Assembly (NCBI GenBank): GCA_027596035.1
Contig: JADGJA010000068.1
Location: forward strand, 1-50,905
Direction of reading: 5' to 3'
Source: Thoreauomyces humboldtii
Lineage: Eukaryota > Chytridiomycota > Chytridiomycetes > Spizellomycetales > Powellomycetaceae
DNA length: 50,905 nt
Made by a program: the position numbers and the translations under genes
The notes under the pieces: model-generated
The model's input: the letters and a program-made list of their open reading frames with translations, nothing else
Databases searched by the model: none
What the model was told of the DNA's origin: nothing
Shown: in pieces, positions 9,245 through 21,400 of the stretch
Position numbering within the stretch: position 1 is the first letter of the stretch
Layout of the letters: each line of letters begins with the position of its first letter

Positions 9245-12200
9245 TTAGGAGGGTCCCGTGGTTACAGGCAGAACCACTTCGCGCCGTCCATTCAACGCCC
9301 GACCCGCCGTGAAGCGTTGCACGAGAGGATCGACCGTGTTCTGCACCTGCTGGGCGACGCTCCGCGCTGCTGCCGCCGACATGGCCTGCATCGACAGGAC
9401 GCCATCGCTCATGGCCACGCCGCCATCCGTACGACGATCTGCGGATCCGGGGACTTGTAGCGATCCGACCAGAGTGCGATGATCGTCCCCGATGACGGGG
9501 CCGGCAGTTCCCCCGAACAGGAGGTTGAGCTTCGAGTGTCGATTCCTCAATGCGGTACCCTCTCGATCCACTCTGACGACGATCGCGTGTCGGTTCAAGG
9601 GTCCGAGCGGGAACCTTTTGACCTCCGAGTCCTCACCGACACCATCACCCGCGTTCCCTTCTGCTTCCACGTCGCTCGTCACGGTCACGTCCTCTCCCCG
9701 CGTCTGAGCGTCCGACAGTCGGATGAGGTCCATCTCCATCTGGTTCCGCTTGTAGTAGTTCTGGGCTTGCTTGGCACTCTTGCTTCCAACGCGATCCGCG
9801 ACTTGATCCCAGTTCCGCCCGCAGACGGCGTAAGCGGATCGGAACGCCACAGTCTCCTCCGTGTTCCAGTAGGAGATGGTACGTTTGGGTTGTGGAGAGG
9901 AGCGGGAATCGAGATCCGGGTCGAGGTGTGAGGCAGTTGGATCATTGACAGGTGAATGATCGAGAACTGGCGCTTCTTCTGGTTCTCGTCGCCGCAAGCC
10001 CGGCCTTCTGGGACCGTCCATCAACGATTCTGAAGGTGAGTCGATATCCATGGCGTGGGATAACCCATGGTCTTCGAGCGAGGGAGCTGTCGTCTTGGAT
10101 GACGCAGGTGACTGGCGCGCGAGTGAAGGGTCTGCCACGCTTCCAGTGTGTTTGCGCGGGGTGGACACCGCAGCCGGCCCCGACTTGGGTATCATAGCGG
10201 GTATCGAAGTTGGAGTAGCTGATAAAGACTCCTCGAAGCCTGCTGGCTCGCGCGTGTCCGTCATTTCCTCGTCCGCGTGGTTCTCCGTACGCGTGGTATC
10301 TCGTTTTGCGGTGGCAGCCATGTGCCGATTGTCGCCCCCGTTCCTCGTCTTGGATGCTGCCAGGGCTTCCTGGATAGTCGGGATGTCGTCGTCGTCTGGC
10401 GCCTCTGCGGCCGCATCGCCTGCACTTCGGTTCTTTCCTTTGATCCGCGATGTTCGACGTACATCCTCCGCCTTAGAGTCAGGTGTGGATAGAGAGGGCT
10501 TTGCTGCAGTGGCGGCCTTAACCCGCCCACGCCGATTTCGAGACCCAGGTATAGAAACGTCCTCCTTGGCCACTGAACCGCTATCCTCTGGAGCAGCGAA
10601 GAGCGGCTGACTAGCTTGTGGTGGAGGTTCCGGGACCTCCTTTCGTTTCGCCACTGGCGGAGCGCCCTTGCCGCGTCTGGCCATGTTCTTCGGGATTTTG
10701 AAAATTGTTCGATACTTTTCTCGATAGTAAAAGTGAACGCATTCGTTGGTGGTTTTGCGGGGGAATTCCTCGGCAATGAGATGAAACCGCTTGCCGTGCG
10801 CGAGGAGCTTCTGTTTGAAGAGCTGACGATCGGCAGCAGTCCAGCTCATTTCCAGTTTTGCATTGTAACGCTCCAGATCGCCAGCAGGATCCGAAACAAA
10901 CGTGGTCATGTCGTGGTACTTCATCATTTTGCGAGCAACGGGATCAATCACCATGGCGGGTTCGTAAGCCTCCTTGTCCGAGCTGTAGTCTGCATCGTCG
11001 AGGGACGACTCACCACTAACTTCCCGCTTTAGCATGGCGAGCGTCTCCAAAAACTCGATTTCGGACTTGACAGAATCGGACGTGAAGCCGGTACGCCGGG
11101 ACCCACGGCTGCTTCCTGACGGATTGGCGGAATGAGAAGAGCCCCCCGGTCCGTAGCCTGGTGCGACAGGCATCGCCGCGGCTTTCAAAGCTTTCTCTTT
11201 AGCGAGTCTTCGCTTCTTTTTCTTGTGTTCCTCCTCTTCCGTTCGACGCCACTCCCCGAGCTTTGATTTGTACTGTTTGCGAAGCACTTTACATTTTCGC
11301 GCATTGACCATGAATCGGTCCGACACCTTCGCGTGTACATTCTTCTTGATGCGATCGTTGAGTGCAATATTGGCGAGGTAGAACGAGTAATCGTTAGGAG
11401 ATGCAAAGTATCGGTCTACTGCGCCGGGCAGAAGATGCGCGGCAGCGCCCGCGGCTGCAATATGAGCTTGATGGGATTTCAATCGATTACTCTTCAAAAT
11501 GATTTCCGGGAGGGTCAAAGGTGTCGGCGGGGCGGCGACAGCTGGAGAGCATGCCTTCATGACGGGTTCCTGCACCACCGGCGAAAGCACTTCCTTTTCG
11601 TCCACAAGAGTGGGTTCGCCCTTCTCGGGCAGAGTACTCGCTTCGAGGCCGAGATCCAGTGCATCCAGCATGGCCTGATATTCCGCCATTTCATCCTCGA
11701 TGTCCGCAAGGCGCCCAAGACCATATGCACTGCTGTCGATAGCTTCACTGCTGGCCGCAATATCCTCCCCGTCATCCTCGTCCTCCACCGGTGCACTCTC
11801 CTCGTCCTGCTGTGAAGTGGGCACCGTGTCAACGTAGGAAGATTCGTGAGCCGCCGAAAAAGGATAGTTGTTAAAATCCCCCGATGGTCGACGAGCGTCA
11901 CCGCCCATGGCAGGAGATGTAGCGAACATGCCAGCATGCTCACGAGATCCCTTCGTAGGACTGTCCATCGCAAAAGGTGCGCCTCTAAACATCATGTTCG
12001 CACGTGGTGGGAACCTCGCTCCTTCCCTGCCAGCAGCGTAGTCAAATCTTCCAGGATCCTCCCACATTCGACCAGTATGCGAATTTCCGGGCCACTGCCC
12101 AACCGGTGCATCGGGCGGACCCTGCTCATGCTGTTGAAGTCCTGAAGACCATTCGCCACGGTAAGGCTGTCGTCCTTCAGGAGGCGCATGAGGATACCGA

Positions 12201-13295
12201 GAGGCGTGCTCTGAAGGCGGAGAACCGCCCGGTTCGCCCGCAAACTCGTATCCTCCATGTGGCTGAGACTGGACCATATGGTCTGCTGGTCCACGCCTTC
12301 GGAAAGGATCCTCGCGTTCCATGTCGGAGACTCGCTTTTCTCTTGCGTGCAAATCTGCCGTCAGTGAAGGCCGCTGCGCAGGCATGCCCTCCATTCGCGG
12401 TCGAGCCCAAGTCCCTGGTCTTTGTTGATCACGATCGCGATCCAGCGGCGCGTTGCGCTGCCAAAGATGTGCATCCGAGCCGTCCAAGGACGGAGCTTGA
12501 TCTCTGTACATGTGTTGAGAGAAGTTTCCAGCAGGACGGCCCCGTCCCATCATCGGCTGGCGAAATCGCCCCTTATTAAGTAATTGGTGATTAGCAGGGC
12601 GGATGGGGTCCCAAATGTTACCAAGATCGGCTTACGTCTCGTCTATCCGGAGGATGGAAGGTTCCATCCATAAGGTCCCCGTCAAGGATACTTGGACGCC
12701 GCCCCCCTCGAAACGGGCGATGACCTCTATTGGGAGGAGGACGGGCGTCTCTGAACCGAGGAGATGGCCTCATCTGACCGAGCTCCCTAAAGTTTGTGGC
12801 TGGAGGTGGGGGCCGATTGAAGTCCGTTTCGTAGTGGCGTGCATAGGCATCCTGGCCAAACTCCTCACTCGAATCTCCTCCTGTGTGCTGATCAAAGTCC
12901 AACTCATGAGGGGGACCTTGAAATAAAGCAGCCCCAGGCCGTTGTCCTCCATGTCTGACGTCCAAAGCGCCCTGCATAAAGCCTGCATCGCCGCTGTGGT
13001 GCGGCGCTTGAGGTCTCTCCGATGGAGCATCGTGAGGATACTCGTTATTGTAGAGGCGGCCGGCCAATGGCCTTGCATCAAAATCTGCGGCTCCTTCGAG
13101 AGAGTTTCGTCTTCCGAAATAGTTTCTATTTCAAGGAGAACGGTAAGGACCTGAAAAAGGACGATGGACGGCAGTGCTTGTACTGGAGACTCAGAAGCGC
13201 AGACCGACGTACCCTTCCGTGCGAAAGCGAGGACCAGGATGCCCTCGGCCTCGACCCGGTGGGTCCCTGTGCGAGGAGCCCCTTCGATTGCTCAT
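9245..13295 (-). CDS. SNT1: SNT1-like SANT-domain corepressor (Set3 complex / NCoR-SMRT type)
   Basis: Likely scaffold of a histone deacetylase complex: SNT1 in the yeast Set3 complex, NCoR/SMRT in animals. Three exons (13295-13213, 13125-12636, 12571-9245) give 1,299 residues; the second intron has a clear GCTAATC branch site. The first 450 residues are Arg/Gly/Pro-rich and low in complexity (GRGRGHPGPRF, FRGGRR). An acidic stretch is followed by a coiled, basic region near LGEWRRTEEEEHKKKKRR. SANT 1 lies near residues 760-815 (WTAADRQLFKQKLLAHGKRF, then ECVHFYYREKY). SANT 2 lies near 1085-1135 (SYWNTEETVAFRSAYAVCG, then AQNYYKRNQ). The two-SANT order and spacing fit SNT1. It shares a divergent promoter with the BYE1-like gene, also a chromatin/transcription factor. 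Confidence 0.82.
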
Positions 13296-13729
13296 GGATA
13301 TTCACAAAGGTAGGACCTCGGTCCTGTTGGGACTGAATGGTGTAATGCGCTGAGAAGGTTAGATAGGATCGTCAGTCATAGGGATACCGATCATACCGGT
13401 AGGGCTTCGCAAACAACAACTGCGACGAACCCCCCTCCCTTTTCTGCGCTCTCGACCGAAATCCGTCTTTCACCGTCCGCAATCATCATCCACTTAAAAA
13501 GACTTTACATCTCTTTCCCACGCTAGCCGGCACTGCAGTATATCTTTGTCCCCAACCCACCGTTCTCGGAGTAGCACCATTGCCCGATCAGCTCACCGCC
13601 AGGGTCAGAGCGATCGATTTTGTCTTGTCCTTGTAATACTCCGTCACAAAAGTGCAGCAGCACTTTGCAGCAGCTTTCATCCCTTCGACGGCGTAGTCGA
13701 TTCGCTGTGCAAAGGGTTCCGGCTTACTC
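13296..13729. other. Divergent promoter region between SNT1 and the BYE1-like gene
   Basis: A 434-base region between the two start codons. No coding sequence or clear TATA box seen. Confidence 0.4.
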
Positions 13730-16700
13730 ATGTTGACGGAGCCTGCGCTTGCAGCGGTACCACAAACACATTCCGGGAAGCTTCCCGCGTCTGTCACCAA
13801 CCTCCCTACCACATCGCCAGGCAGCTTGCAGCTTGAGGATCCTTTTGACCAGTTTGTCGAGTCGAGTGCATCCTCTCAGTCGACATCCGTGGTAATTCCT
13901 GCAGAGGTTCAAAACATTGCCAATCTTGACGCCATGGACTGGGATAGCTTTAGTAAGACGTACTCGCTTTGCAAAGAAGTACTTTACCCCCGCTGACCGA
14001 TTGGCTTTTTGAAACAGCTGGCGGCACCATTGCCTCCGAAAATGCTCCTTTGAGTTGGCCTGCAGACCATGGCTTGCTCGATGATTCGGCTGGTGAGTAA
14101 TCAAAGGGGCAATCGCATACCAGCTACCCGTTTGCTTATTGCGTCCGTAATCCAGAATTTGAGCCAACAGACCTTTTCCCGTCACTTGGCATGACTTCCT
14201 CGGTTCCTGAATTTTTTGAAAGCCCGAAGATTGAAGAGGAAGCCTTAAATTTTGAGGGGCCCAGTGGAACTTCGAATAACGGCGAAATCGTTGAGGACGG
14301 CGTTGCTAGTGACCTGGTTCCGTCTTTGAGCTCATCTGAGACACCTACCGCCAATGTTTCAAACACTCGTCGACGCAAGTCTGTGGGAAACGTAGCGGAG
14401 GTCGCTCAGCCTATGCCGCTATCGCCAATGGCCCGTCGGCCCACTCGAGAGAAGGCTCACGTCGACTATAAATCATTACTCGCTGGTCCTTCTATTACTC
14501 GCCGGATGGTGCCTCCCAAGAAACCGGCTTTTGACGAAAAGGGGCAGCGTGTTTACTGCTTGTGTCGACAGCCCGACAGTGGCAAATTTATGATATCGTG
14601 TGACAACTGCGAAGAGTGGTATGTAGCGATGGGCCTACGCGATTGTCTATCTTCTGCAGCCCACTGGGAACTAACAGAGAATGTCACCTTCTGTAGGTTC
14701 CATGGCGCGTGTGTAGGTCTTACCAAAAAGGTTGGCGAGAAGCTCAATACTTTTGTTTGTCCGCCCTGCAAGGAGATTCTTGGACTTACAAGCTCACGTA
14801 AGTACATTTGCCATTCCGTGGACTCTGTTACCGGAAGGTGTAAGCGTGAGTGTGCGCGGAGGCTGCACCGGCGTATTGGAGGTCGACGCGCTTGGTCTCA
14901 GGGATGGTGTCCTCTGCTTGAACATTACATTGTGTCCTATCTCCGAAGTATGATCTTAGTTGCTTGCATTCTTGGCACTCTGTTGCAACGTCTTTACTTC
15001 TGGTGCAGGAGAGACCATTCAAGCTATGCTGCAATTGGAGTGTCGTGTACACGAAGGAGTGCTTGATACTGGGAGCAACCGTACCGTAACATCTCGACTG
15101 AGACGTCTCTTTCCTTTCTTCTGTCCTCTTCAATTTCCTAGCTACCACCACAACTGCCGCTTCCAAATCTCCAGCTAGCATCAGTCAGAAACCGAAACGT
15201 GGTCCTCTAGAATCCTCATCGGCAGTGACAGCAGTTCCACCTGCAACGCGTGCAGCCCCACGGTCTCGCGCATCTGCCGCTTCTACCGCTAAGGGGTTCT
15301 TCGTCGACATACCATCGGTAAGCCCTACCCTTAGCGCCATATGAGCTTCCCACACATGACTGAAGTACGAGTTTTCGTTTTTGCAGAAAACGTCGACGCC
15401 TCCGGTGCCTTGCGCAGGCGCAGGCTGTTCCAAACTTGCCAAGGGCTCACTCGGCAAGTTCTGCAGCACAGCCTGTCGAGACCGGCCTTTGCAAGCCGAG
15501 ATCGTCAAATGCGCTCACGTTCCCTGTCTGAACGCTTCCGTGGCCGCTACTTCTCCTTTCTGCGGTACTGATTGCGCCCGTCGTTACACCATCGCCCAGA
15601 CTGTCCAGCAGAAGCCCGTGACCCCCGTCGTCGTGGCTCCCCCACCGCCTCCACCCGTACCGGCGTGGCAGAAAGAACCTGCGCGTGTCAACGCTCGAAA
15701 GGGGTTCACGACCACCTTCGAAGCCATTTTCGCGGAGGCAAAAGCAACTCCAGAGCTATATGAAGGCTCTTTGGACAAGTCAATCAATCTTGACGATGCG
15801 GCTGCATTTGTGGCGGGGCTTGAGGATGCGATGTATGAAGCGTGGGCAACGATCAAGAAAGGCGACGCGGCAGGGACCTTAGAATGCGCGGCACCGGTAA
15901 GTTTCTGGGGAAATTCTGCTAAATGCTTCGACTCTCTGCTGATCTTGCCTGATGCACAGTACAAGAACAAGTACCGCTCCCTCCAATTCAATCTCAAAGA
16001 CAAGGACAATCTTCGCCTTCGCCGTCTCGTCATGTGCGGAGAGGTCACGCGCGCTGAGCTTGTTCGCCTTCCTGCAGAAGACCTGGCCAACGATGAGATC
16101 AAGGCAGCCCACGAGGAAGCACGGCGAAAGTCTCTCCGTGATTCCATCCGCATCGATGAGGAGCCCGCGGTTCTCGTCAAGAAAACTCACAAGGGTGAGG
16201 TTGAGATCGATACGAGGATGAGCGTCACAGGCGGTATGCTCCATGACGAACCTATCAGTCAAACAAGAAGTCCGAAACCGTGGGATGAGGACGGATTCGC
16301 CTCTTTCCGGACCGTGAGGTCCAGGACGGGAAGCGAGGAAAGCGTTTTGACAGGATCTCCTCTTGCCAGATCTCCTTCCATTGGGGATGAGCATTCGCTC
16401 AAGAGTCCCGATACTCTTATAACAGACGAGAAAGAGAGCGCAGCGGATCGGCCTTCCAAGCGAGTGAAGCTGTACCAAAATGAAGCGGAAGAAGAGAATT
16501 CAGCTGTTGCAATGGAAGGTGTTGAATATGCATCATCTCCTGCAGACGAGGTCCAAACCATGGCAGAGAATGAGACCAAAGTTGAAGCGGTGGAAGCCGA
16601 AGATTCAGAAGCTCCCCGCACCGAACTGGTCCTTGAGGGCGATGCCGCTGGGGACAACTACGGGTACGAAACTTACGAGTACGAGTCCAACAACGATGGT

Positions 16701-18026
16701 GCCGCTGCCATCGTCGCCCCCGTCCAGGCGGTCTTGGATGCCGATGCTGTTGTGTGGCAAGGGCAGGTGCGCATGCAACAGGTCGGGCGTTTCACTGGCT
16801 CCGCTCGGCAAGTCGGCGGCCGAACCATTGGCGGACCTGCCGTCTGGGAAGACTTGCTGCCGGCCACCATTACCATTGACGGCCGGATGGCTCCAAAGGT
16901 CCTTCACAACTACCTTTCCGTACAGCGCGTACAGGGGGGCAAAGAGATCGTCGTCGTAGAGTTTCTGCCCGCAGGAGTTGCGAGCTCGACCGTCACACCA
17001 TCCACTACGCCTACCTCATCCCCTCCTCCGCAATCCGCTGGGGACACGCAGAATGCCGAAACTCAAGGTTATGCGTCTCTGTTTGACTACTTCGTCACTC
17101 GTGACCGATGCGCCGTGGTTGGACATCACTACGTCAGCATCAAGGATATGTATTTTGTACCGCTGGCGAAGGATGCCTCTATTCCATTGTTCATGGCAGA
17201 AATCCCGGAAGTCCGCATCCCTGACGCCCCACGTCCTCGAGATGCTCTGTATGGCGTGCTCATCCTTTCCAAAGGATACGAAGGCACCCCCTCGGCGCGT
17301 CGACCGCCCCGACGAGCAAGCCCGCAACGCAAGGAGACGGTCGTTCTGGATGTCAAAGCTGCACCGTACGCCAGTTCTGCGCCTTCCCTGTTGGGATCAC
17401 CAGCGTCAACCCTCCCTGTCCACCCGTCCATCCCTCCAGTGCTTCCCACCTTCACGAAAGCCCCACCGGCAGATCCCAGGGCTCCGCGCCCGCCTACCTT
17501 GCCCACGCCCGTTGCTGCTCCTTCACGACCATCGCTTCTCGACACGCTCAGCGCTCGCGTCGGTTCTGGCGGAGCTTCCTCGGCCCCCGCGGCGGCGGCC
17601 CCATCCTCTCCTGCCAACATCCTGGCCTATCTCAACAACTCCGGCAACCCCAACCTGATCAGCGACCTCCTCGCTCAACTGAATTCCAATCCCGCAGGCG
17701 GGAACCTGGGGGCACCAGCGATTGCTAGTCAACCCGGGATCGCGGTCCCTGCACAAACACAGCCTACCCTTGATATACATAAGCTTTTGTCAATGTTGGG
17801 AAACAATGGTCTTCCTCAGCAGCACCAGCAGCACCAGCAGCAGCCGGCGGGGTTGCACGCGTCTTATAGCCCTGGCTTCCCGTACCAGCAGCAGCAGCTT
17901 CAGCAGGTGCCGCCACCCGCGGCTGCTGCAGCCGCCGCGGTCCAGCAGGCGGCGGACTCAAGGGTACATCCGTCTCGCAGACAGCAAGAACCTCCGGCCG
18001 GCGGCAAGCGATCTCGATGGGATTGA
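13730..18026 (+). CDS. BYE1: BYE1-like transcription factor: PHD finger, tandem Cys modules, TFIIS-M, SPOC
   Basis: BYE1/PHF3/DIDO proteins bind RNA polymerase II and modified histone H3 tails to tune elongation. Seven exons (13730-13952, 14018-14092, 14156-14618, 14697-14797, 15142-15317, 15387-15896, 15960-18026) give 1,204 residues. The PHD finger is at about 231-283 (VYCLCRQPDSGKFMISCDNC, EEWFHGACVG, FVCPPC). Two identical-spacing CX4C-X11-CX3C modules follow at about 355-408. The TFIIS middle domain is at about 440-585 (KYRSLQFNLKDKDNLRLRRL). A SPOC domain lies at about 780-940 (VWQGQVRMQQVGRF, VWEDLLP). The C-terminus has proline-rich and Gln/His tracts (HQQHQQHQQQ). The domain order matches BYE1; the extra Cys modules also recall SPP1. 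The stop is followed by an AATAAA. Confidence 0.83.
17815..17955 (+). repeat. CAG-type repeat encoding Gln/His tract
   Basis: Imperfect CAGCACCAG and CAGCAGCAG runs inside the last exon of the BYE1-like gene encode two Gln-rich stretches separated by an aromatic and proline segment. Such tracts are prone to length change and are common in transcription factors. Confidence 0.6.
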
Positions 18027-18451
18027 TGAGAGTCTCATGAAAAAATGAACGATGCTTTTCACCCCCTTTACTTGTCTGTCCTTTCTCATGTGATATCATG
18101 CGAATAAATTCTCGATTATACATGTACGCGCGAAGGGATACTCAGACGTTTGACGTCCTTTGAGACTTTTTGAGACGACCGATCAGACAGCTGCACTCGC
18201 AGCCCTGGCCGACGACAAAGTGTTTGGTACGCCAGTCCTGCCAGAGGTCCTGAAATCCTAAAATCCTATCCTTGAAAATCTCACGTTCCAAGGGTCTTTC
18301 GATGTGGAGGCGAAGAGAAAGGGGACTCTGAAGAAACGGGGCTCGGTTACGGTCCAGACGTTGAGAACCGCCGGCACCTACCGACTCGCTGTCAGGAGGT
18401 CAGGCCGACGCGTCTTTCAGCTTTCAGGACATTTCCCAAGCAAGATCAGCA
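18027..18451. other. Intergenic region between the BYE1-like gene and MSH4
   Basis: About 425 bases between two genes on the same strand. It should hold the end of the BYE1-like transcript and the MSH4 promoter. An ATG-initiated frame at 18304 overlaps the MSH4 start in another frame and shows no family likeness. Confidence 0.4.
18103..18108 (+). terminator. Candidate polyadenylation signal of the BYE1-like gene
   Basis: AATAAA lies 77 bases after the BYE1-like stop codon, inside an A/T-rich patch. The position suits a 3' cleavage signal; no transcript data support it. Confidence 0.45.
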
Positions 18452-21400
18452 ATGCAAGGCGGTTTGGTAGGGACGGAGGAGCTAACCACGTCCGCTTCAG
18501 AACGCTCCCTACCGCGTCAATCTCTCAGCAAGCGCGGGCGGCCAGGCACCTCGGCTTCTACAAAATCGTCCGGGGCCCCGGATGGGTGCTTCATCGTGGC
18601 AATCATAGAAGGCCGAGGACTAGCTTCCGAAGTGGGAATGGCCGCAATGGACCTGAGAACCAACGACTGTCGCTTGCTCCAGGTCTGCGGGTGCTCCAGA
18701 TATCCTGGGCGTATTCGCTATTGGCAAATTGTTTGACCCGGCTTCACAGTTCTCCGATTCCCAGACCTATATGAAAACGGTTCACAAGCTGTGCATACTC
18801 AATCCCCAAGAGGTTGACATGAAGATATGAAGGGTTGCCATAAATCCTTGCCTGAGCCAGTTTCTTTGACCAGTTACTGGTGTCGTTCACGATGCTCGAG
18901 CCCGTGAAGTCAAAGCTGATTACAGTCGTGGGAGAAAACCTTCCGGACTTGGACGTTGTCCCCGTTTCCCGCAAGTACTTCAACGTAAGACCCCTCTCCT
19001 GCGACGTCATGCAGTCATCCGTCCGATTCGATCGGCTTATGGAGGTTTGCTACGTCAGGATAACGCGGGTACCATTGCTGTCTGCTCACGCTGCGTGGGA
19101 ATGATGGGGAAGCCTGATCGGCGGGACTTTCCCCTACATGCACAGGGCTGGAGAGCATTCAGCAGTGGCAGATGGAGGATGACGAAGGAGGCTTCATCCT
19201 TGGCTTGTCTACAAAGTATGGGGAATTGCGGGACACAGCAACCTTGCCGGCGCTCACCGATCGCAAATACTGCCAGGGTGTACTGCCTGGCTGCAGCTGC
19301 GGCACTCCTCAAGTACCTCGTGCCTATCCAGTTCCGTGCCCTTTACGTTGTTTCTGAAGCCTAATTGCCAGATACATCGAAAGCACGCAGCATGTGGCAT
19401 TCATGAATCGATCAGTGAGATTCAAATACGAGGTGATCGAAGGCACGATGATGATTGGTACTTGTGTCGATGCATACGCTTGGCTGCCCTGTCACCATCT
19501 TGATGCCGAGTCGCTCCAGATCCCAATACTGCACGAAACCTTGAACTGGTCATGAATCTCGGCAATCCGCGTGGGAACGATACCCTTTTCGGAGTACTGA
19601 ATCATACCTGCACTCCCATGGGAGGTATGACAACGGAAGCTACTCTTGCCAGACTTGGTCCTATCGACTTAACCGAGACTTATGTGCGAAGCTCGACTAC
19701 TTCGTACGAACATCCTCCAGCCACCTTGTGGTATGCTTGTGACCGTGGACCTGCCAGGATAAGACGCTCATCGCCAAAACCGAGCAGACTTACCTACCAT
19801 TACCACAAGGCTTGATGCCGTACATGGTAGGTGTCCAGGGGCCTTGGCTCTGAAAAACCAGGAACATTTTGCTAACGTGGTCCACAGAGCTAACAGAGTT
19901 GGAGGTAGTGGGGGTGTAAAAACTGCTCGAGACTCCTGATCTGACCTCGACTTTCTGATACGTTTGCAAGGAGGTGTTTTTCGCTGTGCAAGGAGGTGAG
20001 CAGTTGAAACCCTGATGGACGACGCATAGTCTCTTTTGAACCAACGCATTTTTAGTGCTGAAAAACTTCCTGGACTGCGATGTCATTGTTACTTCCGTGA
20101 GTTCCTCGTAGCTGCGGTTTGCACCTGGGTTCTTGGCATTTCACACGAGGCTCGCAGCTCGTTCAAACCCCCAAAAATATGAGTATACGACTCGCGGAAC
20201 AGGCCATCAACAACGTCATCTCTTTCAAACATATGATGGCGTCCCTGGGGACCCTGAAGGACGCTACGAACGGTGTTTCGAATGCCTTGCTCCTTGCTGT
20301 CCAAAAGGTATAATGAACCCGTTGTCATAAACCTCGCAAATTCTTGTTTTCTCGGTTGATTGAACAACTGCGGACTGAGCCCTTCTTGAATGCCATGCGC
20401 AGATTCTCTGCGACCAACGTCTAGATGCGATGCGAGACCGCATCGATGAGGTCATAAACGACGACGTCACATTCCAAAAGAGCGCGATGGGCTTACGAAA
20501 CCAGCGATGCTACGCAGTGAAGGTATTTGCCGTAGCACGTAAGAGGTTGAGCTCACCGTTTCTCTAAACGGGTTTGCCATGCCTCAGGCCGGCTTCAACG
20601 GCTTGCTGGATGTTGGTATGACGCACGTGTATGTCGCAATTTACCTTACGATCGCTCATTGCGATATGTAGCTCGACAAACCTACAAGGAAACAACTAAC
20701 GATGTATATGAGCTTGTGTCGTCGTACGGAGGTAAAATACTGTGTCTTGGCTGCGTACGTCAGCCATTGCTTGTGATGTATCCATAGCTTGTCAGCCATT
20801 GACCGTGACTGTGTAGAGAAATACGACCTTACCATCAAAGTTCAGTTTAACGCCTCAACGGGATTCTTTCTGACCATACCCGGGACTGGAAATGCTGCCA
20901 ACGATCTCCCTTTGGAGTTCATCAACGTGGAACAGAAGCGGAAACTTTGCACTTTCACTTCTTTGAAGCTGGTACGTGCGGGAAGCCATCACTTGGACGC
21001 TGTACGGTGCGTCGGCTCACTACTGCTTTTATTGCAGCTCAGCTACAACGATCGCATACAGGAGTCTCTGACGGAAGTCTATCTTATGTCAGACAGGTAT
21101 ATATTCGGATCCTTTGCCGCGCGTAATCGATTCTGAATCGTCTCCAGGATCATCGAAGAGCTGATTCAAGACGTTCGAAAAATCGCTTCGATACTGTACA
21201 AAGCCGCAGAAGCGGTGGCTCTGCTGGATATGCTGGTTTCTTTTGCTCACTCCTGCACCATCAGTGATCGCGGTATGTGTAGCATCATGTGCGTCGCATG
21301 AAGCTGTCTAGTGATTGCAATCCAACAATTCAGTACGTCCGGAATTTACCGATACCATGGCTATCAAAAGTGGTCGCCATCCGATCAAAGAAGTCATTTG

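Noticed and set aside
9245..12553. Possible further introns inside the 3.3-kb SNT1 exon
   Set aside because: The frame is open throughout, both SANT domains lie in it, and no segment needs removal.
18744..19010. Minus-strand open frame inside MSH4
   Set aside because: Overlaps MSH4 exons 2 and 3, whose sequence matches the family; an antisense shadow.
19336..19371. 36-nt intron after IQF in MSH4
   Set aside because: It gives the wrong phase. A donor at 19313 (AA/GTACCT) joins LLK to YIESTQ in frame and fits the family.
20523..20816. MSH4 as a decayed pseudogene, suggested by many stops in every single frame
   Set aside because: Once short introns and microexons are recognised, all 28 segments join in frame and every ATPase motif is intact.
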